From NCBI RefSeq assembly GCF_001445655.1, contig NZ_LNBE01000003.1, positions 2,276,530 through 2,340,529 of the forward strand: DNA of 64,000 nt, in the 5' to 3' direction. The notes under the pieces are model-generated. The model saw nothing but the letters and a program-made list of their open reading frames with translations, was not told the origin of the DNA and searched no databases. The position numbers and the translations under genes were made by a program. Of the stretch, positions 8,897-17,357 are shown in pieces. Position 1 is the first letter of the stretch, and every line of letters begins with the position of its first letter. The stretch is from Streptomyces roseifaciens. Lineage in GTDB: Bacteria; Actinomycetota; Actinomycetes; Streptomycetales; Streptomycetaceae.

Positions 8897-9502
8897 GTGG
8901 ACGGGAACCGGGATGTCGGCGGGGCCGAGCCGTTGAGTGTGCTTGAGGTGGTGCCCACGGCTCGGACGGCGGTGGCGTGGATGCCGCCGCAGGAGCTCTG
9001 GCCGGCGATTCAGGAGATCCGGTGGGAGCACGATCCGCAGGTCCGGCGGTGGCCGCCGCATGTGAACCTGCTGTTCGGCTTCGTACCGGAGGAGGAGTTC
9101 GTACGGGCTGTGCCGCTGCTGGCCGCCGGGGCGGCGGAGAACGAGGCGTTCACCGCGCGGCTGTCCGGGGTCCGGTACTTCCGGCACCGGCACTACGCCA
9201 CCGTATGGCTCGATCCGGCCGCGGCCGGCCCGGCCCCGTGGGCCCGTCTCCAGCAGGCGCTGGGGTCGCGGTTCCCGCTCTGCCGCGGGCGTGGCGGCCG
9301 CTTCACCCCGCATCTGTCCCTCGGCCGCACACAGGAGCCGCGGCAGCTTGCCGCCGAGTGTGCCGCCCGGCTCGGCGCACTGCCGGCAGTGGTCGAGGAA
9401 GTGGTCCTGCTCTCCCGGCGCGGCGACGGGCCCATGCAGCCCCGGGCCGTGATCGCGCTGGGCACGGGGGAAGTCCGCAGACTGCCGGAGTATGAGCTTT
9501 AG
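8897..9502 (+). CDS. 2'-5' RNA ligase family (2H phosphoesterase) protein
   Basis: This protein has the two signature histidine motifs of the 2H superfamily: [10 protein letters not shown] (HxN) and FTPHLSLGR (HxS). They lie about 90 residues apart, as in LigT-like proteins. Such enzymes ligate or hydrolyse 2',3'-cyclic or 2'-5' phosphodiester bonds. The physiological substrate is unknown. The start is uncertain; the GTG at 8897 gives 201 residues, and the frame is open to 8804. It is a second family member alongside the gene at 39587. Confidence 0.75.
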   Translation: MDGNRDVGGAEPLSVLEVVPTARTAVAWMPPQELWPAIQEIRWEHDPQVRRWPPHVNLLFGFVPEEEFVRAVPLLAAGAAENEAFTARLSGVRYFRHRHYATVWLDPAAAGPAPWARLQQALGSRFPLCRGRGGRFTPHLSLGRTQEPRQLAAECAARLGALPAVVEEVVLLSRRGDGPMQPRAVIALGTGEVRRLPEYEL

Positions 9503-9543
9503 GACTGCGGAACCCGCCCGCGCCCCGAGCCGCCGCAGGCACA

Positions 9544-10788
9544 TCACGAGGGAGAGCCCGGCGAGTGTCTGCCCAGTGCGGCCCGCGCCGCCGTGACCAT
9601 GGCCGTGATCCCGGTCGGCAGGGCCAGGCGCGGGCTCGGGGCGAAGAGGGGGGAGTGGTTGGGCGGGAGGGCGGCCAGCTTCTCGGCGGCGGTGGTGCCC
9701 GGGGCGGCCGCCCACTGGCGGGGGCCGGCCGTGCCCAGCATCCAGTACACCGTGGGTACGCCGTCGGGTGCGAGGAGCGGGAAGTCCTCGGTGGCCATGG
9801 ACGGCGGCCAGCCGGTGACGCGGGCCTCGCCGAAGGCTGCTGCGTGCGCGTCCCGGACGGCTGCCGTGAGTTGCGGATCGGGATGGTTGACGGGAGAGCG
9901 CGAAGCGACGGAGATCTCCGGCGGCACCGGGCAGCCCGAAGCGTCGCATTCCGCGCGGACGATCCGGTGCACGGCCGTCACCACCCGGTCCAGCGCGGCG
10001 TCGGAGAAGCCGCGGACGGTGAGGCCGAGTTCGGCGCGGTCGGGGATGATGTTGCCGCGGGTGCCCGCCTGCAGGCGGCCGACGGTCAGGACGACCTGTT
10101 CGGCCGGTGCCGTCTCGGCGGCGACCACTGTCTGCAGGCGCAGGACCACCGCGGCGGCGGTCACCACCGGGTCGACGGCCAGGTGAGGCGTCGCGGCGTG
10201 TCCGCCACGGCCGTGGACGACGACGTCGAGGGAGACGCTGCCCGCCGTCATGGGGCCCGCTCCATGGGCGACCATGCCCGCCGGCAGGGGCGCGGCGTGC
10301 TGGGCCAGTACGGCGTCGGGCCGACCGAACCGGTCGTGGAGCCCGTCGTCGAGCATGGCCTGCGCGCCGCTCAGCGTCTCCTCCGCGGGCTGCCCGACGA
10401 CCATCACCGTGCCCCGCCACAGCCCCAGCTCCCCGGCGAGTACGCTCGCCGCGCCCGCGGCCGCCGCGAGGTGGAGGTCGTGCCCGCAGGCGTGCATCAC
10501 CGGCACGGGGACGTTCACCCGGCTGGCGTACGGCAGGCCGGTGCGCTCCTGGACGGGCAGGGCGTCGAGTTCGGCGCGCACCACGACCAGCGGCCCCTCG
10601 CCGTTCTCCAGCAGGGCGACGACACCGTGGCCCCCGACTCCGCTCGTCACCCGGTAGCCGGCCCGGGTCAGCCAGTCCGCGAAGCAGGCCGCCGTGCGGG
10701 ACTCCTCTCCGGACAGCTCGGGGTGGGCGTGCAGGTCGAGGTAGAGCGTCGTGACGGCCTCGAGGAGGTCGCGCGGGAGCGTGGACAT
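9544..10788 (-). CDS. M20 family amidohydrolase
   Basis: This 414-residue protein has the M20 amidohydrolase layout: HAHPELSGEE near residue 18, VVVRAELDALPV near 70 (metal-site Asp, with Glu in RAELDALP), MHACGHDLHLAAAAGAA near 98 and QPAEETLSGAQAM near 132, with a dimerisation lid (GRGGHAATPH) after it. Relatives deacylate N-acyl amino acids or similar amides, with a two-metal site. It diverges from the RiPP precursor gene. A role in processing the peptide is possible but unsupported. The start is ATG at 10788, about 10 bases after AAAGG. Confidence 0.85.
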   Translation of the reverse strand: MSTLPRDLLEAVTTLYLDLHAHPELSGEESRTAACFADWLTRAGYRVTSGVGGHGVVALLENGEGPLVVVRAELDALPVQERTGLPYASRVNVPVPVMHACGHDLHLAAAAGAASVLAGELGLWRGTVMVVGQPAEETLSGAQAMLDDGLHDRFGRPDAVLAQHAAPLPAGMVAHGAGPMTAGSVSLDVVVHGRGGHAATPHLAVDPVVTAAAVVLRLQTVVAAETAPAEQVVLTVGRLQAGTRGNIIPDRAELGLTVRGFSDAALDRVVTAVHRIVRAECDASGCPVPPEISVASRSPVNHPDPQLTAAVRDAHAAAFGEARVTGWPPSMATEDFPLLAPDGVPTVYWMLGTAGPRQWAAAPGTTAAEKLAALPPNHSPLFAPSPRLALPTGITAMVTAARAALGRHSPGSPS

Positions 10789-10832
10789 GGCTGGTGAGCC
10801 TTTCGGGTCGGTGCCGGGCTGCTCCCGGCATA

Positions 10833-10878
10833 CCGCTGACACCTGTTGTCAGCGGCATGCACAGAGATCTGTCAGCGG
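10833..10878. promoter_or_regulatory. Inverted and direct repeats in the precursor promoter region
   Basis: CCGCTGAC (10833-10840) and GTCAGCGG (10848-10855) form a perfect 8-bp inverted repeat with a 7-base spacer. A third copy, GTCAGCGG, starts 23 bp further on at 10871. They lie 94-139 bp upstream of the precursor ATG and 45 bp from the divergent amidohydrolase start. They may bind the SARP or MmyB-like regulator. A related TCAGCG occurs in the promoter region of the F-protein gene. Confidence 0.4.
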
Positions 10879-10971
10879 GCCCTGCTGGACTGATGGGGCA
10901 AGAACGGGCGTACGGGCGGCGGATCGCCGGCCGTGCACGCCGGCCACAGCAACGACGCAAGGAGACGCACC

Positions 10972-11148
10972 ATGGCTCAGCAGGCCGAACTCGCCACGCT
11001 CGCCCAGGAGATCCTGGAGCTGGAGTCGGAGACCTTCGAGATCTCGGACTACTCGGACGCGAGCGAGGTCGTCCTCGCCGGTTCCACCAGCTCCAGCTCC
11101 ACGAGCACCTGCTCCAGCACCACCAGCACCACCAGCTGCTCCGCCTGA
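10972..11148 (+). CDS. RiPP precursor peptide, thiopeptide/TOMM type
   Basis: This 58-residue peptide follows a strong ribosome site (AAGGAG, 7 bases before ATG). Residues 1-37 form an acidic leader (AELATLAQEILELESETFEI then SDYSDASEVVLAG) typical of thiazolylpeptide-type precursors. The core, residues 38-58, contains only Ser (11), Thr (7), Cys (2, at 47 and 56) and a final Ala, so nearly every position could be cyclised or dehydrated. Leader-core cleavage after Gly37 is my inference. It is transcribed towards the biosynthetic operon, ending about 105 bases from the YcaO stop, with a shared hairpin between. The start 13 codons upstream lacks a ribosome site. Confidence 0.9.
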   Translation: MAQQAELATLAQEILELESETFEISDYSDASEVVLAGSTSSSSTSTCSSTTSTTSCSA

Positions 11149-11186
11149 TCCCAGGCAGCGCAGCCGCCCGGCGTACGGCCGGCGAA

Positions 11187-11225
11187 CCGGAAGCCCTCGT
11201 CCCCGCCCTGGCCGAGGGCTTCCGG
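11187..11225. terminator. Hairpin between precursor and operon end
   Basis: Two 13-base arms, CCGGAAGCCCTCG (11187-11199) and its exact complement (11213-11225), flank a 13-base loop. It sits between the convergent precursor gene and the last operon gene, so it can act for both directions. No U-tract follows, as is common in Streptomyces. Confidence 0.75.
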
Positions 11226-11252
11226 CGCGCGCGTCGTCTCCGGGGGCGACGT

Positions 11253-13253
11253 TCACGGGAACGGGTGCGGCACCCGCCTGATCTCCTCCTCCCGCAGGTC
11301 CGTCGACCGCCACCCCGCTCGCCGGAAGGCCGTCCGCAGCCGGTCCATGCCCAGGACCCGCTGCCGGTCCCAGCCGAAGTCGATGGGCACCAGTCCGGGC
11401 ACCACCGTCGAGACGGTGCACAGCCCCATCCGCTCCTGCTCCGGGGAGGTCTGGTCGACGACGATCACGTCGAAGCCGGCGCCCGTCAGTTCGTCGCGGC
11501 ACAGCAGCAGGTCGTCCAGGAGATCGCCCGTGGCGGGCCGCTGCCGCTGCCAGGGCCCGTAGAGCTCCGCCAGTGGCCGGACGGACTCCGGTTCCAGGTA
11601 CTCGCGCGCGTGCTGCGCCATCCGCGGCAGGCCGTACAGCCGGGCGTGGTGGGTGAGTTCCCGCACCAGGGAGAAGTCGTCGGCCATGGCCTCCAGCGCG
11701 GTGCGGTGCTCGGCCACCTGCCGGTCGAGGTGCGGCAGGTACGTGAGCACCTCGGACAGCGCCGCTTCCACCGCCTCCTCCGGGTCCAGCCGGGCGCCTG
11801 CCGCGAAGGAGAGCGTGCCGGGCCCGCCGTCGCGGCGTACGGCCACGGCGGTCACCACGGGCACGGCGAGGTCGACGCGGTTGTCGAAGGCGTGGACGTC
11901 GTAGCCCTGGAGCGCCGCGCGGTCGGCCATGGCCCGCACCGCGCCGCCGCGGCACGACGCCAGGTCGATGCCGGTGAGCCGGGCCCGCCCGTACCAGCCG
12001 AGCAGGAACGCGTCCCGTTCGACGAGTTCCAGCAGCCCGAACAGGACGGCCTCCTCCAGGCAGCTGCCGGTGGCGCAGCCGTTGGAGCTCTCGAAGACGA
12101 AGTTGTCGCTGTCGAGGCCGGCGCCGTAGTGGACCGCCCGCCGGGGCACCAGGACCGTGCGGTCGTCGCGCAGGGAGTACCCCTGCACCCAGGGGATGGG
12201 CCGTGCGGGGTCGAACGGTGCGAGCATCGGGTCGGTGCGGTAGACCTCGGGCGCGTACGTGCCGCAGGTGCGCGGGTCGACGGCCTCGTCCTGCACGTCG
12301 TCGTAGGCGGCGACGAGCGGTTCGCCCCGGTGGCGGCGGTGGATGCCCGCGTACCGTTCGAGGCCCTCCAGGTACGCCAGGGTCCGGCTGGCGGCGAAGG
12401 AGTTGGCCTGGCCGCTCCAGGTGACGTCGGACAGGCCCGCGTACGTCCGGACGAAGACGCTGCCCGCGACCGGGGAAGTCGTGGGCGAGGCGACGTTGAG
12501 CCAGGTCCCTTCGCCGAGCGCGCCGCACACGGGGTTGGCCAGGGCTCCTTGCGGCAGCGGGTACGAGCCGGCCGGCCGCAGCCGGGACGCGCCGGGGCCG
12601 GGCTTGGGCCGGGTGACGAGCTCCGGCGGGGTGTACGGACCCGGAAGGGGGCCGCACGCGGGGCACAGCGGATCGCCGAGCAGCGGCAGCGTGGTGAGCC
12701 GCAGGGTGGCCAGGTCGACGCGCGTGACCTGGGGCAGCGGGAGGTCCGCGGACGTGTGCCACTCGCCGTCCGGCCGGCCCGCTCCGGCCGGGCGCCCGGA
12801 GAGCAGGACCGCTTCGTACACGGTCCAGATCGCGTCCACGGCGTGGTCGGGCAGTACGGGCCACAGGCCTGCCCCGGTCATGCCCGTGCCCACTTCGAGG
12901 GCGTCGCGCTCGGAGCGTGAGCGCAGCCGCTGCCAGCGCCGCGCGAGACAACCGCCGCACGCTGCAGGGATATCCCCCTGCGCGCCCCAGGGGCCGATCA
13001 GTGCCGCCTGCGCGGTCAGGTGCACGGTGGCGCGGGGGCGCAGCGTGCCGTACGGGTCCGCAGCGGGCCGGAAGGCGTCGGCCGCGCCCACCGGGACGAC
13101 GACGGGAGCGGGATGATCGGCGACCTGCCGCCCCGAAGCCCGGAAGCGTTCGGAGAGGGCCTGCTGGAGCCGCCGGCTCGCCGCGGCCATGGGGTCGGTG
13201 ACCAGCGCAGCCGTGGTGGTGGTCGTGGTCGTGGTCGTGGCGGCGGTGCTCAT
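11253..13253 (-). CDS. YcaO cyclodehydratase with zinc-binding N-terminal region (copy 1)
   Basis: This 666-residue protein is the last gene of the operon. It should use ATP to cyclise Cys/Ser/Thr of the precursor to azolines. The N-terminal 230 residues hold ACGGCLARRW and LCPACG, two CxxC pairs like the zinc site of E1-like cyclodehydratase partners. The YcaO domain follows, with ESSNGCATGSCLEEAV and LLELVERDA (about 390-420) forming the ATP site. The protein ends in PHPFP, the PxPxP tail needed for catalysis. A run of nine Thr opens the protein. It overlaps the permease gene by 4 bases (ATGA). It is homologous along its length to the YcaO at 22017. Confidence 0.92.
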   Translation of the reverse strand: MSTAATTTTTTTTTAALVTDPMAAASRRLQQALSERFRASGRQVADHPAPVVVPVGAADAFRPAADPYGTLRPRATVHLTAQAALIGPWGAQGDIPAACGGCLARRWQRLRSRSERDALEVGTGMTGAGLWPVLPDHAVDAIWTVYEAVLLSGRPAGAGRPDGEWHTSADLPLPQVTRVDLATLRLTTLPLLGDPLCPACGPLPGPYTPPELVTRPKPGPGASRLRPAGSYPLPQGALANPVCGALGEGTWLNVASPTTSPVAGSVFVRTYAGLSDVTWSGQANSFAASRTLAYLEGLERYAGIHRRHRGEPLVAAYDDVQDEAVDPRTCGTYAPEVYRTDPMLAPFDPARPIPWVQGYSLRDDRTVLVPRRAVHYGAGLDSDNFVFESSNGCATGSCLEEAVLFGLLELVERDAFLLGWYGRARLTGIDLASCRGGAVRAMADRAALQGYDVHAFDNRVDLAVPVVTAVAVRRDGGPGTLSFAAGARLDPEEAVEAALSEVLTYLPHLDRQVAEHRTALEAMADDFSLVRELTHHARLYGLPRMAQHAREYLEPESVRPLAELYGPWQRQRPATGDLLDDLLLCRDELTGAGFDVIVVDQTSPEQERMGLCTVSTVVPGLVPIDFGWDRQRVLGMDRLRTAFRRAGWRSTDLREEEIRRVPHPFP

Positions 13254-14005
13254 GAGGCGTTGCTCCAGCGGAAGGTCTTCACCGCGATCCCGCCGAAGAC
13301 CAGCGCGAAGAGGGCCAGCCCCCCGCACGCCACGGCGGTGGAGGCGAGGTCGGCGCGCCCGGAGACCGCCCGCGATATGCCGTCGTTGAGATAGTGCAGC
13401 GGCAGCACCCTGGCCGCGGTCTGCAGCCAGGAGGGCATCGCGTCCAGGGGGTAGAACGCCCCGGACAGGAACGCCATCGGCACCATGACGCAGTTGGCCA
13501 CGGCCGCCACGGCCTCCGGGGTGTCGGCCCGCGAGCCGATCACCATGCCGATCGCGAGGAACGCGGTGATGCCGCTCACCAGGACCGGCAGGGCCCACGG
13601 CCACGTGGCGTCCACGTGCAGTCCGAAGACCGGCAGCAGGGCCACGCCGATGAACAGCACCGCCTGGACGGCCCCGATGGCCAGGGCGATGACGTACCGC
13701 GAGGCGAGAACCGAGCCGAGGGGCGTGGGCGTCAGCCGGATCAGCCGCAGCAGGTCGTCGCGGCGCCACTGCATCAGAGTGAACGCCACCCCGAAGACGG
13801 CCGCGTTGCCCACGCCCCATGACAGGACGCCGGGGGCGATGTAGTCGATGTAGCCGCGCCCGCTCTGCTCCACCGTCTTGCCGCGGAAGATCAGCCCGAA
13901 GACGACCAGGAAGATCAGGGGGAAGGCGAAGGTGAAGAAGACGGTGGTCCGGTCGCGGACGGCGGCCCGGTAACTCGCCCCGGTCAGTGCGGTGTAGGCG
14001 CTCAT
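13250..14005 (-). CDS. ABC-2 type transporter permease
   Basis: This 251-residue integral membrane protein has about six hydrophobic segments, such as VFFTFAFPLIFLVVFGLIF near residue 22 and AIGAVQAVLFIGVALLPVF, in the ABC-2 layout used for drug and bacteriocin export. It probably exports the modified peptide and may also give self-protection. It overlaps its ATPase gene upstream and the YcaO gene downstream by 4 bases each (ATGA), showing strict coupling. Confidence 0.85.
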   Translation of the reverse strand: MSAYTALTGASYRAAVRDRTTVFFTFAFPLIFLVVFGLIFRGKTVEQSGRGYIDYIAPGVLSWGVGNAAVFGVAFTLMQWRRDDLLRLIRLTPTPLGSVLASRYVIALAIGAVQAVLFIGVALLPVFGLHVDATWPWALPVLVSGITAFLAIGMVIGSRADTPEAVAAVANCVMVPMAFLSGAFYPLDAMPSWLQTAARVLPLHYLNDGISRAVSGRADLASTAVACGGLALFALVFGGIAVKTFRWSNAS

Positions 14006-14946
14006 GCGTGCTGCTCCGTTCCGGCGAGCTCGCCCGTGAGCTCCAGGTAGACGTCTTCGAGGGTGGCGGTGCGGGTGCGGATGCCGTCGAGGCCGACGTC
14101 CGCGCCGAGGGCGGCCAGCAGCGGTCCCGCCGACCGGGTTTCGATGACGACCGAGCCGCCCTCGGCGGTGACCCGGTCGGCGCCCTCGAAGGCCTGTGCC
14201 CGTTCCACGGTGATCCGGTCCGCCGGTACCAGCAGCCGGGTCGGCGCCTGCGCGGCGCCGACCAGCCGGTCCGGGCTGTCGAGCGCCACCACCCGTCCCG
14301 CGACGATGATGGCCACGCGGTCGCACAGCGCCTCGGCCTCGTCCAGGTGATGGGTCGTGTAGACGATCGTGCGCCCTTCGCTCTTGAGCGCGCGCAGCAC
14401 CTGCCACAGGACGCGGCGCGCCTGCGGGTCGAGGGCCGCGGTCGGTTCGTCGAGGAAGATCAGCTCCGGGCCGTGGACGAGCGCGGAGGCGATGGCGAGC
14501 CGCTGCCGCTGCCCTCCGGAGAGGACGTCGACGCGCACGTCGCCCTGCTCGGCCAGTCCGACGAGCGCCAGGGTGTGCTCGACTCGGGCGGGGCCGGATC
14601 CGTAGAGGGCCGCGACGGTCGCCAGGTGTTCACGTGCCGTCAGCCGGGTGAAGAAGGCAGAGGTCTGGGTCTGCACGCCCATGCGCGGCAGCAGGGCGAG
14701 GTTCCGGGGCCAGGGGGAGACGCCGAGGACCGAGACGCTGCCCGCGTCGGCCTTGCGCAGCCCCTCCATGATCTCCACGAGCGTCGTCTTGCCCGCGCCG
14801 TTCGGCCCGAGCACGCCGAAGAACTCGCCGCGCTCCACGGTCAGGGAGATCCCGTCCACGGCCTGTTTGTCGCCGTAGCGCTTGCGTACGCCGTCCAGCA
14901 CCAGGGCGGGGGCCGCCGCGCGTGCGGACGGCTTCGTGTCTGTCAT
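14002..14946 (-). CDS. ABC transporter ATP-binding protein
   Basis: This 314-residue ATPase has Walker A GPNGAGKTT (about residue 42), signature LSGGQRQRLAIA (about 143), Walker B LIFLDEPTAALDP (about 160) and the switch His in VYTTHHLDEAE. The C-terminal extension of about 90 residues is common in the drug-export (DrrA-like) group. It energises the neighbouring permease. GAGGAA precedes the ATG closely. It begins 6 bases after the M50 protease gene ends. Confidence 0.92.
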   Translation of the reverse strand: MTDTKPSARAAAPALVLDGVRKRYGDKQAVDGISLTVERGEFFGVLGPNGAGKTTLVEIMEGLRKADAGSVSVLGVSPWPRNLALLPRMGVQTQTSAFFTRLTAREHLATVAALYGSGPARVEHTLALVGLAEQGDVRVDVLSGGQRQRLAIASALVHGPELIFLDEPTAALDPQARRVLWQVLRALKSEGRTIVYTTHHLDEAEALCDRVAIIVAGRVVALDSPDRLVGAAQAPTRLLVPADRITVERAQAFEGADRVTAEGGSVVIETRSAGPLLAALGADVGLDGIRTRTATLEDVYLELTGELAGTEQHA

Positions 14947-14952
14947 CGTTCC

Positions 14953-16308
14953 TCAGCTCTTCTTGCGGGGTGTGTTACGCGTTGCGTTGCGTGGTGCGGA
15001 TGAGGTCTGCGGGTGCCGGTCGCCCCGCCGGGCCCACGGGCCCGTCACGGCCACCAGCGCGGCGACCAGCAGGGCCGGTACGACGGCGGCCCACAGGCCG
15101 TAGCGGTTCCCGGCCAGGTGATGGCTCAGCAGGACGAGGCCCGCCCCGCTGCCGCCGACGAGGAGCACCGCCCCCAGGCCGTAGGCGGTGTACGCGATGC
15201 GGGCCGACCGCGGGTAGGCCGCGACGCCGTCGCCCCGCCGTACGGCCCGCGCGCCCAGCAGCCGCAGGAAGCGGCGGCTCTCGGTCGCGTAGTCGGCCAT
15301 GCCCAGGGCTTGGCCGAGCATCTTGTAGCCGTCCAGCGGCGGCAGCGGCACCAGATTGGTGAGCGCCAGCACCGACCCGGTGAACAGCAGGCCGGCCAGC
15401 GGGCCGCGGGCAGCGTCGTCGCCGGGCAGGAGGGACCACAGCAGCCAGAAGGGCAGCAGGAAGGCCAGGTTCATGACCGTCCCGGCGGCCGCGGTGGCGA
15501 CCCGTGCCCGGCGCGTGGGCAGATACGGATAGTTCTCGACCGTGCAGTACATGAACACCATGGGCAGGTGCCAGCGCAGCCCGATCTCGCCGACGGTCCC
15601 GCCGAAGTGCCGGGCGACGACCCCGTGGGCCAGCTCGTGCAGGGCCGTACTCGCCCACAGCAGGGTGAACGCGGCGAGCAGTGCACCCGGCTGCCGGAAC
15701 AGGCGCACGGCGTCGTCCAGGAACGCCCCTGCGTGCACGGCGACATACGTCTCCATGCCGAGCACCAGCAGCAGGACGGGCACCACGACCACCGGCGCCA
15801 GTGCGAAACCGACGGCCCTGTACAGCCGGTCGGTGGTGGCCGTGGCATCCGCGGCCAGCCGCAGCGTGCCCTTGAGGAGGGTGCCGGTGACCAGCTTGCG
15901 CGGCGCGGCCCCGGTCGGCTGCCCGGAGACGGCGGGCTCGGAGGAGCCGGCGCCCCCGGCGGACCCGGCGGACTCGACGCCCCCGGCTCCCTCAAGCAGC
16001 CGCCGCTCCCACAGCAGCTTCAGCAACTGCTGCCAGTGGGCTTCGCCGAGCCGCCGCCCGAACCGCGCCGCGTACTCCTCGCCGACCTCACCGAGCGTGC
16101 GGGACCCGTCCAGGCGGGACATCAGGAAGTGCTCCTTGACCCCGACCTCGAAGGACTGCCCACTGCGCGGGTCCTTCACCAGATGGACGACGGCCGGTCC
16201 GCGCCGCAGCGCAGAGCTGCGCAGGATCTCCGGGCGCAGGGCCGGCCGCTGCTCCAGCAGCCTGTGATGCGTCGGGGGAGGGGTCGAGGGAGACGTCCGC
16301 GGAGTCAT
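14953..16308 (-). CDS. Membrane M50-type metalloprotease with PqqD-like N-terminus
   Basis: This 451-residue protein has two parts. Residues 1-110 resemble a PqqD/RRE winged helix (LRPEILRSSALRRGPAVVHL, then SRLDGSRTLGEVGEEYAARF), the fold that grips RiPP leaders. A Gly/Ser/Ala linker leads to a multi-span membrane domain with the zinc motif HELAH near residue 225 and the second ligand block NLVPLPPLDGYKM near 320, as in site-2 proteases. I infer that it binds the leader and cleaves it at or in the membrane before export by the adjacent ABC genes. Its start overlaps the LanB-C stop by 4 bases. Confidence 0.85.
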   Translation of the reverse strand: MTPRTSPSTPPPTHHRLLEQRPALRPEILRSSALRRGPAVVHLVKDPRSGQSFEVGVKEHFLMSRLDGSRTLGEVGEEYAARFGRRLGEAHWQQLLKLLWERRLLEGAGGVESAGSAGGAGSSEPAVSGQPTGAAPRKLVTGTLLKGTLRLAADATATTDRLYRAVGFALAPVVVVPVLLLVLGMETYVAVHAGAFLDDAVRLFRQPGALLAAFTLLWASTALHELAHGVVARHFGGTVGEIGLRWHLPMVFMYCTVENYPYLPTRRARVATAAAGTVMNLAFLLPFWLLWSLLPGDDAARGPLAGLLFTGSVLALTNLVPLPPLDGYKMLGQALGMADYATESRRFLRLLGARAVRRGDGVAAYPRSARIAYTAYGLGAVLLVGGSGAGLVLLSHHLAGNRYGLWAAVVPALLVAALVAVTGPWARRGDRHPQTSSAPRNATRNTPRKKS

Positions 16309-17357
16309 CGGGGGTCCGCCTCGCGCAAGGCGCGCCCGAGGACGTACGACAGGTACGCCTCGTCGCGGATGGTCACGTGCAGCCGGTTGTTGGTCATGTG
16401 CATGTACGGCGACAGCAGCAGGGGCAGGGCGACCGCCGGGTCGGTGACCTGTTCGTCGGCCGTGCCGTCCCACGAACGGAAGACGAGATCGCCGCGGACG
16501 GCCAGCGCGGTGGCCCGGTCGCGCAGCTCGGCACAGTGCTCGGCCCAGCCGCGCAGGAAGCGGGGCAGCTCGGTGAGCCCGTCGGCGGCTTCTCCGGCCA
16601 GGGCACCCAGGACGGCACCGAAGCGCCGCGCCGGCGCCGGGCCCATGGCCGCGTAGGCGCGGTCGTACTCGTCCGAGCCGATGAAGTTCGTCCCGGAGAA
16701 AGCCTTCTGCCAGAACACGTGATAGCGGTCCAGGTACTCCGCGAGCTCCGCCCGGCCGGGCAGGAACGTACCGGCCATCACCATCATCAGCTGGGCGGAC
16801 GTGCCCAGGCGGACAGTCCGCAGATGGAGGTTCATGGTGCGGACGGCCTCGATGACCAGGTCGCTGGAGTGCCGGAAGTGCCACTCGGCGAGCTCCACGC
16901 CCGCCGGGCCGCCGTACTTGCCGTACTCGGGCTCGTACGGCTCCCGGCTGACGGTGTTGTTCGGCCGCAGCCGCATCCGCCCGTCGGCGTCGAGGAAGCC
17001 GCCGCGCTCGTCCTCGGGGAACTCCAGCTCGAAGAGGGTGTTGTAGAACTCGTTGAGGAAGCCCGAGGAATCCACCTCGTAGAGCGCGGGCCGCTCCCGC
17101 AGGAATGCGGTGACGGCCTGCTCGGCGCGCTCGGCGACCTCGTCCGCGACGGCCTCGGAGGAGGGCTTGAGCCGCAGCCGGACGTGCGGGCCCTCCAGCC
17201 AGTAGTTGATGAAGAAGTGGCCCGCCAGCAGCCCCTCGGCAGTGAGCTCCGCAAGGAGCGGGCCGACGCACCGGGTCATCAGGGGCTGGGGGTTGGCGGC
17301 GTAGTGGATGTGCAGGGCCTGCCAGGCGCCGGGCGTGGCGAGGGCGGGTTCGGTCAT
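16305..17357 (-). CDS. LanB C-terminal / thiopeptide-type biosynthesis protein (elimination or cycloaddition)
   Basis: This 350-residue protein starts ALHIHYAANPQPLMTRCVGP and has the family's blocks: FINYWLEGPHVRLRLKP (near residue 50), YEPEYGKYGGPAGVELAEW (near 140) and YMHMTNNRLHVTIRDEAYL at the end. In split LanB systems this fold removes glutamate from glutamyl-Ser/Thr to give dehydroamino acids. In thiopeptides a paralogue makes the pyridine ring. Only one such gene is present here. The Arg-x-Arg and His-Met blocks favour elimination, but I cannot exclude the other role. It overlaps both neighbours by 4 bases. Confidence 0.85.
   Translation of the reverse strand: MTEPALATPGAWQALHIHYAANPQPLMTRCVGPLLAELTAEGLLAGHFFINYWLEGPHVRLRLKPSSEAVADEVAERAEQAVTAFLRERPALYEVDSSGFLNEFYNTLFELEFPEDERGGFLDADGRMRLRPNNTVSREPYEPEYGKYGGPAGVELAEWHFRHSSDLVIEAVRTMNLHLRTVRLGTSAQLMMVMAGTFLPGRAELAEYLDRYHVFWQKAFSGTNFIGSDEYDRAYAAMGPAPARRFGAVLGALAGEAADGLTELPRFLRGWAEHCAELRDRATALAVRGDLVFRSWDGTADEQVTDPAVALPLLLSPYMHMTNNRLHVTIRDEAYLSYVLGRALREADPR

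Noticed and set aside
10794..12920. 708-codon + strand ORF across the precursor and YcaO gene
   Set aside because: It runs antisense to the YcaO gene and in another frame over the precursor. The translation is Arg/Gly/Pro-biased.
11253..13253. YcaO copy 1 as a thioamide-forming enzyme
   Set aside because: No TfuA partner gene is present, and the N-terminal zinc region plus PxPxP end fit azoline formation better.
13250..14407. Permease frame extended upstream of 14005
   Set aside because: The extra residues are low-complexity Arg/Gly and overlap the ATPase gene. The ATGA overlap at 14005 fixes the start.
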